Under the pieces are notes generated by a model, which did no database searches, was not told where the DNA came from, and saw nothing but the letters and a program-made list of their open reading frames with translations. Below, piece after piece: positions 16,239 through 27,448 of a stretch of DNA of 64,000 bases. This stretch comes from Actinomycetota bacterium. Lineage in GTDB: Bacteria > Actinomycetota > Actinomycetes > Nanopelagicales > Nanopelagicaceae. Location of the stretch: the NCBI GenBank assembly GCA_026392935.1, contig JAPLBE010000017.1:34749-98748 (forward strand), read 5' to 3'. The translations under genes and the position numbers were made by a program. The number at the start of each line of letters is the position of its first letter. The stretch's first letter is position 1.

Positions 16239-17549
16239 ATGGCTCTTAAACTTTCTGTCATCGGATGTGGCTATCTCGGTGCAACACATGCTGCATGTAT
16301 GTCATCACTTGGATTTGAAGTAGTCGGCGTGGATACAGATCAGAGCAAAGTAGAAATGCTTTCAAAGGGAGAGCTTCCCTTTTACGAACCAGGGTTAGAC
16401 ACACTTCTTGCAGCTGAAATCAGTAATGGCAGGCTTACATTTTCAACAGATTTTGCAACTGTTGCTGATGCTGATGTTCATTTCATCTGCGTGGGTACTC
16501 CGCAAAGTAAAGATGGATTAGCTGCAGACCTCACTTACGTAAAAGCTTCGGTAAGCGCTATTGCTCCGCATGTGAAAGAAGGTTCACTAATAGTAGGTAA
16601 ATCCACAGTGCCAGTTGGTACCGCGCAACTCTTAAGAGATCAACTTGCGATTTCTGCTCCCCAAGCAGATCTTGCGTGGAATCCAGAATTCTTACGTGAA
16701 GGATTTGCTGTAGAAGATACGTTGACACCCAACCGTCTTGTAGTTGGTGTAACAAACGATCGTGCCGAGGTAATTCTAAAGGAGGTTTATAAACCAATTA
16801 TCGACCTTGGAACTCCATGGATTCGCGCCGACCTACCTACCGCTGAACTTGTCAAAGTAGCGGCTAATTCATTTCTTGCAACAAAAATTTCCTTTATCAA
16901 TGCAATGGCTGAAGTCTGCGAAGCAGCCGGTGGCGATGTAACAGTACTTGCAAAGGCAATTGGTTACGATCCTCGAATCGGAAACCGATTCTTACAAGCA
17001 GGCATCGGATTCGGCGGGGGCTGCTTGCCAAAGGATATTCGCGCATTTATGGCACGTGCAGAAGAACTTGGTGCAAACCAAGCACTCGAATTCTTGCGCG
17101 AGATTGATGCAATCAATATACGCGCACGTAAGCGAATGATTGATGTTGTGCGTGCTGATCTATCTGATGACCTTACTCAGTATAAAATTGTAGTGTTGGG
17201 TGCAACCTTTAAACCCGATAGCGATGATGTTCGAGATTCACCCGCTTTGGATATTGCTGCGCAGCTTCAAGCCGCTGGTGCCACTGTTGTCGTGCATGAT
17301 CCAAAAGGAATTGAACCTGCACGCAAGAGATTCCCAAACCTTGATTACCAAGAGAAAGTTGTCGACGCAGTTAAAGGTGCCGATGCCATTCTGCACTTAA
17401 CTGAATGGAAAGAGTATCGAGAGCTAGATCCATCAGTGATTGGTCAACTCGTGAAATCGAAATTCATTATTGATGGTCGAAATATGTTAGATCGCAATAA
17501 GTGGCGTGCTGCCGGATGGCGCTTTCATGCGCTTGGCAGAACTGACTAA
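16239..17549 (+). CDS. UDP-glucose/GDP-mannose dehydrogenase family (probable UDP-glucose 6-dehydrogenase)
   Basis: NAD-dependent four-electron oxidation of a nucleotide sugar, most likely UDP-glucose to UDP-glucuronate. The 436 residues include the Rossmann start [15 protein letters not shown] (7-21), STVPVGT (122-128), the catalytic cysteine in [10 protein letters not shown] (Cys262) and the C-terminal domain motif [16 protein letters not shown]. The product would supply uronic acid for the envelope glycans of the neighbouring genes. UDP-glucose is favoured over GDP-mannose by general resemblance only. Its stop overlaps purE by 4 nt. Confidence 0.88.
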   Translation: MALKLSVIGCGYLGATHAACMSSLGFEVVGVDTDQSKVEMLSKGELPFYEPGLDTLLAAEISNGRLTFSTDFATVADADVHFICVGTPQSKDGLAADLTYVKASVSAIAPHVKEGSLIVGKSTVPVGTAQLLRDQLAISAPQADLAWNPEFLREGFAVEDTLTPNRLVVGVTNDRAEVILKEVYKPIIDLGTPWIRADLPTAELVKVAANSFLATKISFINAMAEVCEAAGGDVTVLAKAIGYDPRIGNRFLQAGIGFGGGCLPKDIRAFMARAEELGANQALEFLREIDAINIRARKRMIDVVRADLSDDLTQYKIVVLGATFKPDSDDVRDSPALDIAAQLQAAGATVVVHDPKGIEPARKRFPNLDYQEKVVDAVKGADAILHLTEWKEYRELDPSVIGQLVKSKFIIDGRNMLDRNKWRAAGWRFHALGRTD

Positions 17550-18061
17550 AAACCAGTTTTTTGATTGCGACGGGCGTTCAATTGAGCGCCTTTTGCTTTT
17601 GCTTCCTCATTAATTTCTTTGAGACCTTCTTCAACTTTGCCAGCAATTGTTGGATTAGAAATTCCTAAAATGCGCGCAGCAAGCAATCCAGCGTTCTTCG
17701 CATTTCCCACACCAACAGTTGCCACAGGAATTCCTGCCGGCATTTGAACGATTGAGAGTAGCGAATCCATTCCATCAAGATTTTTGAGCGCAACCGGAAC
17801 TCCAATAACTGGGAGTGGAGTAAGGGATGCGACCATTCCAGGTAAGTGAGCAGCGCCACCCGCACCAGCGATGATTACTTTAAATCCACGCTCTTTCGCA
17901 CGTTGAGAAAACTCAACCATCTCTAGTGGCATGCGATGAGCAGAAACAACATCTGCTTCATAAGAAATTCCGAGTGCATCCAGCACCTTGGCCGCTTCTT
18001 CCATAACTGGCCAATCAGAATCAGATCCCATGATGATTGCTACATCTTTAGTCTCACTCAT
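17546..18061 (-). CDS. purE: N5-carboxyaminoimidazole ribonucleotide mutase
   Basis: Converts N5-CAIR to CAIR in purine synthesis. The 171-residue protein (class I PurE size) has [12 protein letters not shown] at the N-terminus, SAHRMP with the catalytic His, and [16 protein letters not shown] 18061 overlaps the last 8 nt of purK; a TTG one codon earlier is also possible. The purK-purE pair performs the two ATP-dependent steps that replace direct carboxylation. The 3' end overlaps the convergent UDP-sugar dehydrogenase gene by 4 nt. Confidence 0.95.
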   Translation of the reverse strand: MSETKDVAIIMGSDSDWPVMEEAAKVLDALGISYEADVVSAHRMPLEMVEFSQRAKERGFKVIIAGAGGAAHLPGMVASLTPLPVIGVPVALKNLDGMDSLLSIVQMPAGIPVATVGVGNAKNAGLLAARILGISNPTIAGKVEEGLKEINEEAKAKGAQLNARRNQKTGF

Positions 18062-19190
18062 CAATAGCTCCGCTCATGTAGTCACGTGCATGCTGCACAT
18101 CATTGGTTAATTGTAGAAGGTCAGAACCCGTTGCAGTGACATGCCCAATCTTGCGCCCCACGCGAACTTCTTTCATGTATTGGTGAAACTTAAGCTCAGG
18201 ATTTCGGGCCATCAGATGTAAATATGGTCGATACATATCACTCTTTTCTCCACCCAAAATGTTTCCCATGACTGCATACGTTTGCGTCATCGAAGGATCA
18301 CCCAGTGGCAAATCAAGAATCGCGCGTAGATGTTGTTCAAACTGGTTTGTCTTTGATCCATCGATTGTCCAGTGACCCGAATTATGTGGGCGCATTGCTA
18401 ATTCGTTAATGTAAATGTTCTTTCCTTTTACAAACATTTCAACCGCCATGACACCCACAACTCCTACTTCTTGAGCAATATCAAGTGCTAGTTGTTGTGC
18501 TTTCTCTGCAATATCTGAATCAATGCTTGTCGCGGGAGTAATCGTCATCGTGCAGATTCCATCTTCCTGAATAGTTTCGGTTGGCGACCAGGAAGTTGCT
18601 TGCCCGTGTGGAGACCGAGCAACCATTACTGCAATTTCACAATCGAAGGCAACCAATTCTTCAATAAGCAGCTGTGGAGTGGATTTTAGAATTTCTGCAA
18701 GCTCGTCTTGAGATTTCACTTTCCACACTCCGCGACCGTCGTATCCCCCAGAAATACTCTTAGCAATCATCGGATACTGATCGACTTCTGACGTCGATGA
18801 GATAACTTTCCAATGTGGAGCCGGATACTTACTTAGCTTCTCTCGCATTGCAGCTTTATCTTGTGAAAATATGAACGCAGTCGAAGGTGGGTAAACCCGA
18901 ACCCCTGAACTTTCCAAACTTTTGATTACCGAGAGCGGGATGAGCTCGTGTTCGAAAGTGATTACGTCACATCCTTTTGCAAAATTCTTGAGTGCTTCTA
19001 AATCTTTGTAATCACCAACTACATGCTCGCAAATCTGCGCCGCAGAATCTGATGCACTGTGTGCAAAGAGTCGAAGTTTTACTCCAAGTGCCGCCGCTGG
19101 CCCAACCATCATTCGCGCTAACTGGCCTGCGCCAATAACGCCAACTGTCGGGAATCTCTGAGTCACTGCCTTATCGTAGATGAACGACAT
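18054..19190 (-). CDS. purK: N5-carboxyaminoimidazole ribonucleotide synthase
   Basis: ATP-grasp enzyme making N5-CAIR from AIR, bicarbonate and ATP. The 378-residue protein starts with a Rossmann-like [13 protein letters not shown], has the ATP-grasp core ([30 protein letters not shown]) and the conserved [14 protein letters not shown] near residue 260. I start at ATG 19190; the open frame extends further, but those residues are not PurK-like and lie inside birA. The start overlaps birA by 20 nt, so birA-purK-purE form one transcript. Confidence 0.94.
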   Translation of the reverse strand: MSFIYDKAVTQRFPTVGVIGAGQLARMMVGPAAALGVKLRLFAHSASDSAAQICEHVVGDYKDLEALKNFAKGCDVITFEHELIPLSVIKSLESSGVRVYPPSTAFIFSQDKAAMREKLSKYPAPHWKVISSTSEVDQYPMIAKSISGGYDGRGVWKVKSQDELAEILKSTPQLLIEELVAFDCEIAVMVARSPHGQATSWSPTETIQEDGICTMTITPATSIDSDIAEKAQQLALDIAQEVGVVGVMAVEMFVKGKNIYINELAMRPHNSGHWTIDGSKTNQFEQHLRAILDLPLGDPSMTQTYAVMGNILGGEKSDMYRPYLHLMARNPELKFHQYMKEVRVGRKIGHVTATGSDLLQLTNDVQHARDYMSGAIDE

Positions 19191-19938
19191 CACCGACGGT
19201 AACTCGTGTGCCGTCTTTGAGAATGAGTTCACCATTTGGAGCAATATCGATTGCAAGCCCATTGATATGAGCACCCTGTTGACTATCGACGCGAACCTCT
19301 TTGCCCACAGTGGAAGAGCGTTCGCGGTAGAGATGACGTAAATCCTCACCAGCTTGCCAACGTAAGAAAATCTCTTCGTACTGGGTAAGAATACGAGACA
19401 AAATCACATTTCTATCGAGTTCACGATAATTGTTAAGTGCAAGTGAGGTTGCATGCGTAACAGGAAGTTCTGACTCAGTCATGGCAACATTGATTCCGAT
19501 TCCTACGACAATTCCTTTTTCTGTTGCATGAGCAATGATGCCACCAACTTTTCTTTCACCAATGAGTAAATCGTTTGGCCACTTAAGTGAAACTTCTAAA
19601 CCTGGATCTAGTTCTGCAAGCGCTAATGAAACTATCAACCCGCTGAGCAATGGCAAGAAAGACCAATCACTTTTATCGCGCGAAGGTTGTAAGTAAAGTG
19701 AGAACATCAGGGCACTCGATTGTGGTGCATCAAATTTTCTATCTAATCTTCCTCTTCCAGCGCTTTGAAATTCTGTAACAAGTACATCTCCATTACGCGC
19801 ATCATTTCTTTCAACCGAAGCCAATAAATCATCTTGCGTCGAGCCGGTGACTTCGACCACGCTTACCCGCCAGTACCGCGAGATTTTTTCGGAGATCAGC
19901 GAAACATCCAGAGGCGGTCTTGGCGTAACTATGCTCAC
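19171..19938 (-). CDS. birA: biotin-[acetyl-CoA-carboxylase] ligase
   Basis: Attaches biotin to the carboxyl carrier domain of biotin enzymes. The 255-residue group I form (no DNA-binding domain) has TGSTQDDLL, the adenylate loop QSAGRGRLDR, and KWPNDLLIGERKVGGI, plus a small C-terminal domain. I choose GTG 19938 because TAAGGT ends 7 nt upstream; the longer frame would cross into the divergent carboxylase gene. Its substrate is probably the carboxylase alpha chain encoded at 22312-24030. Confidence 0.9.
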   Translation of the reverse strand: MSIVTPRPPLDVSLISEKISRYWRVSVVEVTGSTQDDLLASVERNDARNGDVLVTEFQSAGRGRLDRKFDAPQSSALMFSLYLQPSRDKSDWSFLPLLSGLIVSLALAELDPGLEVSLKWPNDLLIGERKVGGIIAHATEKGIVVGIGINVAMTESELPVTHATSLALNNYRELDRNVILSRILTQYEEIFLRWQAGEDLRHLYRERSSTVGKEVRVDSQQGAHINGLAIDIAPNGELILKDGTRVTVGDVVHLR

Positions 19939-19944
19939 GACTAG

Positions 19945-19951
19945 TACCTTA
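19945..19951. promoter_or_regulatory. overlapping divergent -10 boxes for birA and carboxylase beta gene
   Basis: Plus strand TACCTT (19945-19950) ends 6 nt before ATG 19957. Minus strand TAAGGT (19951-19946) ends 7 nt before GTG 19938. The two boxes share five bases, so RNA polymerase cannot occupy both at once, and birA and its substrate enzyme would compete for transcription. Confidence 0.45.
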
Positions 19952-19956
19952 TGCTC

Positions 19957-21528
19957 ATGAGCCCAGATCTGCACACTACTTCCGGAAAAATCGAAGACCT
20001 CCGCGAAAGAATTGATGAAGCTGTCCATGCTGGATCGGATCGAGCCCGTGAGAAGCAACATCCCAAAGGTAAGGGAACTGCTCGCGAACGTATTGAAATG
20101 CTTGTTGATGCAGATTCATTTACAGAAATTGATGAGTTTGCCCGTCATCGCGCTCAGAACTTTGGAATGGAAAAAAATCGCCCCTACGGAGATGGCGTAG
20201 TAATCGGAACTGCGACTGTAGATGGTCGTCCGATTGCTCTTTACTCCCAAGATTTCACAGTTTTCGGTGGATCACTTGGTGAAGTTCATGCTGAAAAAAT
20301 TGTAAAGATTGCGGAGTTCGCACTTAAGTCTGGAATTCCGTTGATCGGAATTAATGATTCAGGCGGGGCGCGTATTCAAGAAGGAGTTGCTTCACTTAAC
20401 GGGTACGGAAAAATTTTCCGTCTCAATACTCGTTCATCAGGTGTGATCCCTCAAATCTCACTCATTCTTGGGCCATGTGCTGGTGGATCTGCATACTCTC
20501 CTGCTCTCACTGACTTCACTGTGATGGTGAAGGAAACTTCAAATATGTTCATCACCGGCCCTGATGTGATTAAGACCGTCACTGGTGAAGATGTAGGAAT
20601 GGAAGAACTTGGTGGGGCATTTACCCATAACACTAAATCTGGAAATGCTCACTACATGGCAGACTCCGAAGCAGATGCCATTGATTATGTAAAGGCACTG
20701 CTCTCGTATTTGCCGTCAAATAACATGGATGGATCTCCAGTGCTGCCACCAACTCAGACACTTGATAAAAACACAGTGGATCTTGCTCTTAATACATTGA
20801 TTCCAGATAGCCCAAATCAGCCTTATGACATGAAGAGTTTGATTCAGGCAATTGTCGATGAAGGTGAATTCCTGGAGGTTCATGCACTCTATGCACCAAA
20901 TATCGTTGTTGGATTCGCGCGTATTGAAGGTCAATCTATTGGCGTGATTGCAAATCAGCCTTCACAGCTCGCTGGAACACTTGATATCAACTCATCCGAG
21001 AAAGCTGCGCGATTCTTGCGATTCTGCGATGCTTTTAATATACCTATTCTTACTTTGGTTGATGTTCCAGGATTTATGCCTGGAACAGAGCAAGAGTGGA
21101 ATGGAATTATCCGTCGAGGTGCAAAACTACTGTATGCCTACGCTGAAGCATCAGTGCCACTGGTTACATTGATTACACGTAAAGCATATGGTGGAGCCTT
21201 TATTGTTATGGGTTCAAAGTATTTGGGTAGCGATATCAACTTCGCATGGCCATCTGCTGAAATTGCCGTAATGGGAGCACAAGGTGCCGTAAATATTCTC
21301 TATCGTAAAGATTTAGCAGAAGCGAAGGATCAGAATGCTAAGAGAGCAGAACTGATTACTGAATACACAGAGAAATTCTCAAATCCTTATCTCGCTGCTG
21401 AACGTGGAACAATCGATAGCGTTATTGAGCCAGAGGATTCACGTCAGTACATCACGAAGGCATTCCGTACCTTGAAAACTAAACGTGACACCTTGCCTGC
21501 TCGTAAGCATGGAAATATTCCACTCTAA
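19957..21528 (+). CDS. acyl-CoA (propionyl/acetyl-CoA) carboxylase beta subunit
   Basis: Carboxyltransferase half of a biotin-dependent acyl-CoA carboxylase. The 523-residue crotonase-fold protein has the two oxyanion-type glycine motifs GGARIQEGV and [14 protein letters not shown], together with [16 protein letters not shown], as in AccD5/PccB. Products such as malonyl- or methylmalonyl-CoA feed lipid synthesis. ATG 19951 is also in frame, but ATG 19957 fits the -10 box. It is followed by the epsilon subunit, maf and the alpha chain, the arrangement seen in Streptomyces and mycobacteria. Confidence 0.93.
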   Translation: MSPDLHTTSGKIEDLRERIDEAVHAGSDRAREKQHPKGKGTARERIEMLVDADSFTEIDEFARHRAQNFGMEKNRPYGDGVVIGTATVDGRPIALYSQDFTVFGGSLGEVHAEKIVKIAEFALKSGIPLIGINDSGGARIQEGVASLNGYGKIFRLNTRSSGVIPQISLILGPCAGGSAYSPALTDFTVMVKETSNMFITGPDVIKTVTGEDVGMEELGGAFTHNTKSGNAHYMADSEADAIDYVKALLSYLPSNNMDGSPVLPPTQTLDKNTVDLALNTLIPDSPNQPYDMKSLIQAIVDEGEFLEVHALYAPNIVVGFARIEGQSIGVIANQPSQLAGTLDINSSEKAARFLRFCDAFNIPILTLVDVPGFMPGTEQEWNGIIRRGAKLLYAYAEASVPLVTLITRKAYGGAFIVMGSKYLGSDINFAWPSAEIAVMGAQGAVNILYRKDLAEAKDQNAKRAELITEYTEKFSNPYLAAERGTIDSVIEPEDSRQYITKAFRTLKTKRDTLPARKHGNIPL

Positions 21529-21530
21529 CC

Positions 21531-21713
21531 ATGAAATTTACTGTCGTATCTGGGCATCCGACTCCAGAGGAACTTCTCGCGCTACAAGCGGTACTTGCTA
21601 ATCACAAGTCTGTCGATCTAAAGCCAGTTATTAAGAGAAGTGTCTTTGCACTTCCGCAATTAAGGCAACCGCTGCCACACCAAACTACCTTCGGCGCTAG
21701 AAAGCACAAGTAA
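21531..21713 (+). CDS. acyl-CoA carboxylase epsilon subunit
   Basis: A 60-residue protein with the epsilon-subunit signature SGHPTPEELLALQAVLA at the N-terminus and a basic, disordered C-terminus. In Actinobacteria this small subunit stabilises the beta hexamer and raises activity. It starts 2 nt after the beta subunit stop and its TAA overlaps the maf ATG (TAATG), so all three are translated together. Confidence 0.82.
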   Translation: MKFTVVSGHPTPEELLALQAVLANHKSVDLKPVIKRSVFALPQLRQPLPHQTTFGARKHK

Positions 21714-22315
21714 TGCCTAGAATCGTTCTTGCTTCACAATCAACTTCAAGGCGTAGGTTGCTTGAAGACGCCGGACTTAAGCCAACAGTAATCGTCAGTA
21801 ATGTGGATGAAGAAACAGATTTCTTTAATGAAATGACTCCACAAGATATGGTCATTGCATTGGCGATCTCCAAAGCTCACACTGTTAGAGAGATGATTGA
21901 TTACCCAGCAATCATTATCGGTTGTGATTCAACATTTGATGTAGATGGAGTTTCATTTGGAAAACCTGGTTCGCCAGAAATTGCTATTGACCGCGCAAAG
22001 AAGATTAGTGGGCGATCAGGCTTACTCCATACTGGCCACTGCATTATTGATACCGAACGCGGGGTTGAAATTGCAGATCGAGTGACTACTAAAGTTACAT
22101 TTACGGATATGACTGACGAAGAGATTCATGATTACGTTGCATCTGAAGAGCCACTCCATGTTGCTGGTGGCTTCACCTTAGATGGCTTCGGCTCACCTTT
22201 TATTCCTGTGATTGAAGGCGATTACACCAATGTCGTTGGAATTTCGATGCCTTTTCTTCGTAGCGCCATGAAACAACTTGGATACTCTTGGCCCCAAGTG
22301 AAGGAGATGGCATGA
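21713..22315 (+). CDS. Maf-family nucleotide pyrophosphatase
   Basis: House-cleaning pyrophosphatase hydrolysing modified or canonical NTPs. The 200-residue protein begins with the Maf signature [18 protein letters not shown], with SxSRR in the phosphate-binding loop, and has GCDSTF in place of the common ADT stretch, a form I associate with actinobacterial Maf. The location inside the carboxylase operon is conserved in Actinobacteria. It starts on the epsilon stop and ends in an ATGA overlap with the alpha chain. Confidence 0.9.
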   Translation: MPRIVLASQSTSRRRLLEDAGLKPTVIVSNVDEETDFFNEMTPQDMVIALAISKAHTVREMIDYPAIIIGCDSTFDVDGVSFGKPGSPEIAIDRAKKISGRSGLLHTGHCIIDTERGVEIADRVTTKVTFTDMTDEEIHDYVASEEPLHVAGGFTLDGFGSPFIPVIEGDYTNVVGISMPFLRSAMKQLGYSWPQVKEMA

Positions 22316-24030
22316 AGCGCGTACTGATTGCTAACCGAGGTGAAATTGCACTTCGCGTTATTCGTGCCTGTAAAGATCATGGCCTGGAAAGTGTCGCCAT
22401 GTATGCAGAAGAAGATCGCGATGCTCTACACACAAAGAGCGCAGACTTTGCTTTTTCACTCAATGGAACATTGGCCAAAGACACATATCTGAATATTCCT
22501 AAAATTATTGCACTCGCTAAGGAATCAAAAGCAGATGCAGTGCACCCAGGATATGGATTCCTCTCTGAGAATGCTGACTTCGCTCAAGCTGTTATCGATG
22601 CAGGATTGATTTGGATCGGACCGCCTCCTGCAGCAATCAGCGCTCTTGGAGATAAAGTTTCGGCTCGTCGCATTGCATCGGCAGCCGGTGCACCATTGGT
22701 CGCGGGCACTAAAGATCCAGTTACTGGTCATGAAGAAGTGTTGGCCTTTGCAAAGGAACACGGATTACCAGTTGCAATCAAAGCTGCATTCGGTGGCGGT
22801 GGACGTGGATTGAAAGTTGCGCACACAATGGAAGAAATTCCAGAGCTATATGCCTCGGCTGTGCGTGAGGCAATCGCAGGTTTTGGCAGAGGGGAATGCT
22901 TCGTAGAGCGTTACCTCGATAAACCTCGTCACGTAGAAACACAAGTATTAGTTGATAAACACGGTCATGCAGTTGTGGTTTCCACTCGTGACTGTTCTTT
23001 ACAACGCAGACATCAAAAGCTCGTAGAAGAAGCCCCTGCGCCATTCCTCACTGATGCGCAGAACGAAGAGTTGTATCGGTCAAGTAAGGCAATCATGAAG
23101 GAAGCTGGCTATATCGGTGCGGGCACGTGCGAGTTTCTTGTAGGCGTTGATGGAACTATTTCATTCCTTGAAGTTAATACGCGTCTGCAGGTAGAGCATC
23201 CTGTATCTGAAGAGGTAACTGGGATCGATCTCGTACGCGAACAATTTAGAATCGCGATGGGTGAGAGCCTTGGTTTTGATGATCCAGTTGTCCGCGGACA
23301 TTCCATTGAATTCAGAATCAACGGTGAAGATCCTGGTCGCTCATTCTTGCCAGCTCCAGGGCGAATAACTTCTTGGAGCATTCCAACTGGGCCTGGCGTC
23401 CGAATTGATGCAGGATTCCGCAATGGAGATGTGATCGGTGGAAATTTCGATTCTTTACTTGCAAAACTGATTGTTACAGGCGCAACACGAAAGCAAGCAA
23501 TTGAACGTGCTCGTCGTGCACTATCTGAATTCGAAATTGGAGGATTGGCAACAGCCCTTCCATTCCACCGTGCAATTCTTGAAGATCCTGCATACACCGA
23601 GAATTTCAAGGTTTACACAAGTTACATTGAAAATGAGTTTAGGAATGAGATTCCTGCATTTGAAACTGTTGCAGCAGATATTCAAACAAAGGTTGCAGCA
23701 GAGAAACTTGTAGCTGAAGTGAACGGTAAGAGATTTGAAATTGTTGTTCATGCGCCGGAACCCGTTGTTAAGCGCCACCGCGCAAAACAAGTATCTAGCG
23801 GTGGTGCTTCTGGAACAGGACTCTCATCCCCCATGCAAGGCACAGTCGTAAAGATTGCCGTTGAAGAAGGTCAAAGCGTTGAGGCTGGTGATTTAGTAAT
23901 TGTGCTCGAGGCCATGAAGATGGAACAGCCACTGAATGCACATAAAAGCGGTGTGATTAAAAACTTAAAGGCTGTCATAGGTGAAACAGTTGCCAGTGGA
24001 ACTGTTCTCTGTGACATTATTGAGGCATGA
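22312..24030 (+). CDS. acyl-CoA carboxylase alpha chain (biotin carboxylase + BCCP)
   Basis: ATP-dependent carboxylation of biotin plus the biotin carrier on one 572-residue chain. The biotin carboxylase domain runs from [18 protein letters not shown] to about 445, with the ATP-grasp glycine loop [14 protein letters not shown] and [14 protein letters not shown]. The carrier domain occupies the last 75 residues, with the biotinylation site EAMKM (Lys536). It pairs with the beta and epsilon subunits upstream and is the likely BirA target. ATG 22312 overlaps the maf stop; an upstream in-frame start adds eight residues with no support. Confidence 0.95.
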   Translation: MKRVLIANRGEIALRVIRACKDHGLESVAMYAEEDRDALHTKSADFAFSLNGTLAKDTYLNIPKIIALAKESKADAVHPGYGFLSENADFAQAVIDAGLIWIGPPPAAISALGDKVSARRIASAAGAPLVAGTKDPVTGHEEVLAFAKEHGLPVAIKAAFGGGGRGLKVAHTMEEIPELYASAVREAIAGFGRGECFVERYLDKPRHVETQVLVDKHGHAVVVSTRDCSLQRRHQKLVEEAPAPFLTDAQNEELYRSSKAIMKEAGYIGAGTCEFLVGVDGTISFLEVNTRLQVEHPVSEEVTGIDLVREQFRIAMGESLGFDDPVVRGHSIEFRINGEDPGRSFLPAPGRITSWSIPTGPGVRIDAGFRNGDVIGGNFDSLLAKLIVTGATRKQAIERARRALSEFEIGGLATALPFHRAILEDPAYTENFKVYTSYIENEFRNEIPAFETVAADIQTKVAAEKLVAEVNGKRFEIVVHAPEPVVKRHRAKQVSSGGASGTGLSSPMQGTVVKIAVEEGQSVEAGDLVIVLEAMKMEQPLNAHKSGVIKNLKAVIGETVASGTVLCDIIEA

Positions 24031-24857
24031 CTTCAACAGAGCTTCTTTACTCAGATCCACTTGCTGCTGCAACACAAGCTGCTAAAGAAATTGCCGATCG
24101 CACCGGGGTCGCATCTCATGATGTTGCACTCGTTATGGGATCAGGCTGGGTCAGTGCTGCAGATGCCCTTGGAGCACCCGCCTATGAGTGCAATGCCGAT
24201 GAATTAACCGGTTTTCTTCCGCCAGCAGTTGAAGGTCACTCCGGAAAAGTTCGCTCATATGAACTCGTCGAAAATGGCAAGAAAATTCGTGCATTGGTAT
24301 TTCTTGGGCGCACACATCTTTATGAAGGTAAAGGCATGGAGCCGGTGGTGCACGGTGTAAGAACTGCAGTAAAAGCTGGATGTAAAGTTGTGATTCTTAC
24401 AAATGCTTGCGGTGGAATTAATACAAAATATAAAGTTGGACAACCAGTGCTTATTCGCGACCATATTTCACTCACTGCAGCATCACCACTATCGGGTGCA
24501 ACTTTTATCGATCTCACAGATTTATATAGCAAGCGGATTAGAGCCATCGTAAAGCAAGAAGATTCCAGTCTTGAAGAAGGCGTGTACGTACATTGGCGCG
24601 GGCCAACATATGAAACTCCTGCGGAAATTTTGATGATGCGCACAATGGGTGCAGATTTAGTGGGTATGTCCACCGTTCCTGAAGCCATTGCTGCACATGC
24701 ACTCGGCGCTGAAGTTCTTGGAATCTCACTAGTAACAAATGCAGCTGCAGGAGTTACTGGAGAAAAATTGAATCACGAAGAAGTTATTGCTGCTGGAAAA
24801 GCTGCTGCAGATCGCATGGGAGCACTTCTTAGTTCAACTATTCCTAAACTCATTTAA
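24027..24857 (+). CDS. purine nucleoside phosphorylase (trimeric, family 2)
   Basis: Phosphorolysis of guanosine/inosine-type (deoxy)nucleosides to base and (deoxy)ribose 1-phosphate. The 276-residue protein has the phosphate-binding [19 protein letters not shown], and the purine-site motif [22 protein letters not shown], all of the low-molecular-mass PNP type. It is coupled by ATGA to the carboxylase alpha gene, but functionally it begins the nucleoside island: the sugar-1-phosphate is the substrate of the mutase immediately downstream. Confidence 0.94.
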   Translation: MTSTELLYSDPLAAATQAAKEIADRTGVASHDVALVMGSGWVSAADALGAPAYECNADELTGFLPPAVEGHSGKVRSYELVENGKKIRALVFLGRTHLYEGKGMEPVVHGVRTAVKAGCKVVILTNACGGINTKYKVGQPVLIRDHISLTAASPLSGATFIDLTDLYSKRIRAIVKQEDSSLEEGVYVHWRGPTYETPAEILMMRTMGADLVGMSTVPEAIAAHALGAEVLGISLVTNAAAGVTGEKLNHEEVIAAGKAAADRMGALLSSTIPKLI

Positions 24858-24863
24858 GAAAGA

Positions 24864-24869
24864 TAACCT
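24864..24869 (+). promoter_or_regulatory. predicted -10 box of phospho-sugar mutase gene (leaderless)
   Basis: TAACCT ends 6 nt before ATG 24876. It would give the mutase-deoC-aldehyde dehydrogenase genes a promoter of their own, separate from the carboxylase operon. Confidence 0.45.
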
Positions 24870-24875
24870 TCGTTA

Positions 24876-26492
24876 ATGGATAAGGCGCTGCAGGCTGAAG
24901 TTCTGTCATGGATTTCTGATGATCCAGATCCATCAACAGCAGCTACCCTGCAAGCGCTTTTAGATTCGGGCGATGAAGCCACGATTCAAAAATACTTCAG
25001 TGGCTTTCTACAATTTGGCACTGCAGGTTTGCGTGGACCAATTGGACCCGGGCCTTCATGTATGAACCGCGCCGTAGTCGGTCGCACCGCTGCTGGAATC
25101 GCTGCCTATATGAAAGCGCGCGGAATGAGCAAAGTTGTAGTGGGTCGTGATGCTCGTTATGGCTCTGAAGACTTTACACGTGAGACCGCAGAGATAATGA
25201 GCGGGGCCGGAATGCAAGTCTTCGTACTACCAAGGCCGCTTCCAACACCTGTATTGGCATTTGCAACCGAATTTCTCAGATGTGATGTCGGAATCATGAT
25301 TACTGCAAGCCATAATCCCCCGCAAGATAATGGTTACAAAGTTTATATAGGCCCAGTTGCCGATGGAATCAATTACGCCTCTTCGCAGATTGTTAATCCG
25401 ACAGATGGCTATATCGCGAAAGAGATTGACGCCGTTACATCGCTTTCATCCCAAAAACGAGGCACCTCTTGGACTGTGCTTGGTGAAGATCTCATTACTG
25501 AATATGTGCGTCGAACAGCAACGTTGGCGCCACGTCCTGGTGATTTAAAAATCGTGTATACCGCTATGCACGGCGTTGGAACTGAAACGATTCAGAGAGT
25601 TTTTAACCATGCAGGTTTTGCAACACTCATTCTCGTTGATGAGCAGTGCTCTCCAGATCCTGATTTCCCCACGGTTGCATTCCCCAATCCTGAAGAACCT
25701 GGCGCAATTGATTTAGCACTTAAGAAAGCTCGTGATTTTGGTGCAGATCTTGTAATTGCAAATGACCCAGATGCAGATAGATGTGCAGCGGCAATTAATG
25801 ACCCAAATACTGGCTGGCGCATGCTGCGCGGAGATGAACTCGGAATCATTCTTGGTGAATGGATTGCACGCACCAAACCTGCTGGAACCTTTGGAAATTC
25901 AATAGTTTCTTCATCGGCACTTCGCAAAATTAGTGCGCATTACGATATCGATTTTAGAGAAGTCCTCACTGGATTTAAATGGCTAGCCAAAATAGAGAAC
26001 TTAGCATTCGGATATGAAGAGGCCATCGGGTACTCGGTAGATTCTGGGACAGTAAATGACAAAGATGGAATCTCCGCAGCGCTATTCCTTGTCCAAGTGG
26101 CAACTGATCTCAAACACCAAGGCCTCACTATCAGCGACTTGCTTAATGAAGTATGGCAACGTCACGGATTTCATGGAACTGAACAAATTTCAATCCGTGT
26201 TTCAGATTTTTCTTCAATTACTCATCTGCTTGCCAAGCTGCGCATTAATCCCCCACGTGAAATTGCGGGACGAAAAGTGGATGCAATCGATGATCTAGCA
26301 GCGCCGAAAGATGGATTGCCATCAACTGATGGTTTACGACTCTGGCTTTCAGGTGGAATTCGCATAATTATCCGCCCATCAGGCACGGAGGCGAAGCTCA
26401 AGTGCTACATCGAAGTCGTTACGAGAACGTCAGAGGAATCACAGAAATTGCTCGACGAGATTCGTCAGCCTCTGAAAGAATTACTTTCATGA
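24876..26492 (+). CDS. phospho-sugar mutase (PGM2/phosphopentomutase type)
   Basis: Alpha-D-phosphohexomutase superfamily enzyme of 538 residues. It has FGTAGLRG (47-54), the phosphoserine loop TASHNP (Ser145), the Mg site NDPDADR (about 297) and the phosphate-binding RPSGTEAKLK near the end. Length and FGTAGLRGPIGPGPSCMN resemble PGM2-like enzymes, which act on ribose 1-phosphate and deoxyribose 1-phosphate as well as hexoses. Position between PNP and deoC argues for phosphopentomutase activity (inference). It overlaps deoC as ATGA. Confidence 0.87.
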   Translation: MDKALQAEVLSWISDDPDPSTAATLQALLDSGDEATIQKYFSGFLQFGTAGLRGPIGPGPSCMNRAVVGRTAAGIAAYMKARGMSKVVVGRDARYGSEDFTRETAEIMSGAGMQVFVLPRPLPTPVLAFATEFLRCDVGIMITASHNPPQDNGYKVYIGPVADGINYASSQIVNPTDGYIAKEIDAVTSLSSQKRGTSWTVLGEDLITEYVRRTATLAPRPGDLKIVYTAMHGVGTETIQRVFNHAGFATLILVDEQCSPDPDFPTVAFPNPEEPGAIDLALKKARDFGADLVIANDPDADRCAAAINDPNTGWRMLRGDELGIILGEWIARTKPAGTFGNSIVSSSALRKISAHYDIDFREVLTGFKWLAKIENLAFGYEEAIGYSVDSGTVNDKDGISAALFLVQVATDLKHQGLTISDLLNEVWQRHGFHGTEQISIRVSDFSSITHLLAKLRINPPREIAGRKVDAIDDLAAPKDGLPSTDGLRLWLSGGIRIIIRPSGTEAKLKCYIEVVTRTSEESQKLLDEIRQPLKELLS

Positions 26493-27436
26493 GTTTCTAT
26501 GGCCTAGTCGATGGATCAGAGAAATCTCTTATTCATTTCCTTGATCAGCTCTCTGGAGTTGACCAAGTAGGGGCCGAAGCTCGCGCAGCAATGCTTGCAA
26601 CGAGAAGTATAAAAACTTCGAGCAAGAAGTGGGCAATTGAGACCGCAATCTCCATGGTAGATCTCACAACGTTAGAGGGCGCCGATACACCTGGCAAAGT
26701 GCGTGCATTATGTTCAAAGGCAGTCAGGCCCGATCCAACGGATCCAACTGTTCCAAGTGTCGGTGCGATCTGTGTCTATAACGATATGGTCGAAATTGCT
26801 CGCACTCATCTTGATGCAATTGGTGGAAAACATGTCCCGGTAGCAGCGGTATCTACAGCATTCCCATCGGGGCGTGCATCTATGGAAGTCAAGATTCAAG
26901 ATACGCAAGATGCAATCAATGCAGGAGCTGCTGAAATTGATATGGTCATCGATCGCGGTGCATTCCTTGCGGGAAAATATGGGTTAGTTTTTGATGAGAT
27001 TGTAAAGATTCGAGAAGTCTGTGGGGATAAAGCTCATCTCAAAGTGATCTTTGAAACGGGAGAGCTTGTTACCTACGACAATGTTCGCAAAGCTTCTTAT
27101 CTTGCAATGCTTGCTGGAGCTGATTTCATCAAAACCTCTACCGGTAAAGTTGCGCCGGCTGCTACTCCTCCAGTCGTTCTCGTAATGCTTGAAGCAGTAC
27201 GTGATTTCTACTCGATGACGAAACGTAGAATTGGAGTCAAGCCTGCTGGTGGCATCAGAACAACAAAAGATGCAATCAAGCAACTTGTTCTGGTCAATGA
27301 AACTGCCGGGCCAGAATGGTTAACTCCCAATCTCTTCCGCATTGGCGCCAGCGCACTGCTCAATGATTTACTGATGCAACGCATGAAAATGTCCGATGGC
27401 TACTACGCTAGCCCCAACTACGTCACGATTGATTAG
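26489..27436 (+). CDS. deoC: deoxyribose-phosphate aldolase
   Basis: Cleaves 2-deoxyribose 5-phosphate to glyceraldehyde 3-phosphate and acetaldehyde. The 315-residue protein carries FETGEL (188-193), the Schiff-base lysine in ADFIKTSTGK (Lys215) and the second active lysine in GVKPAGGIRT. It is longer than E. coli DeoC (about 260), resembling the longer class of actinobacterial and animal enzymes. ATG 26489 overlaps the mutase stop; the open frame upstream of it lies inside the mutase gene. Confidence 0.93.
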   Translation: MSFYGLVDGSEKSLIHFLDQLSGVDQVGAEARAAMLATRSIKTSSKKWAIETAISMVDLTTLEGADTPGKVRALCSKAVRPDPTDPTVPSVGAICVYNDMVEIARTHLDAIGGKHVPVAAVSTAFPSGRASMEVKIQDTQDAINAGAAEIDMVIDRGAFLAGKYGLVFDEIVKIREVCGDKAHLKVIFETGELVTYDNVRKASYLAMLAGADFIKTSTGKVAPAATPPVVLVMLEAVRDFYSMTKRRIGVKPAGGIRTTKDAIKQLVLVNETAGPEWLTPNLFRIGASALLNDLLMQRMKMSDGYYASPNYVTID

Positions 27437-27448
27437 AAGAGGCCATCA

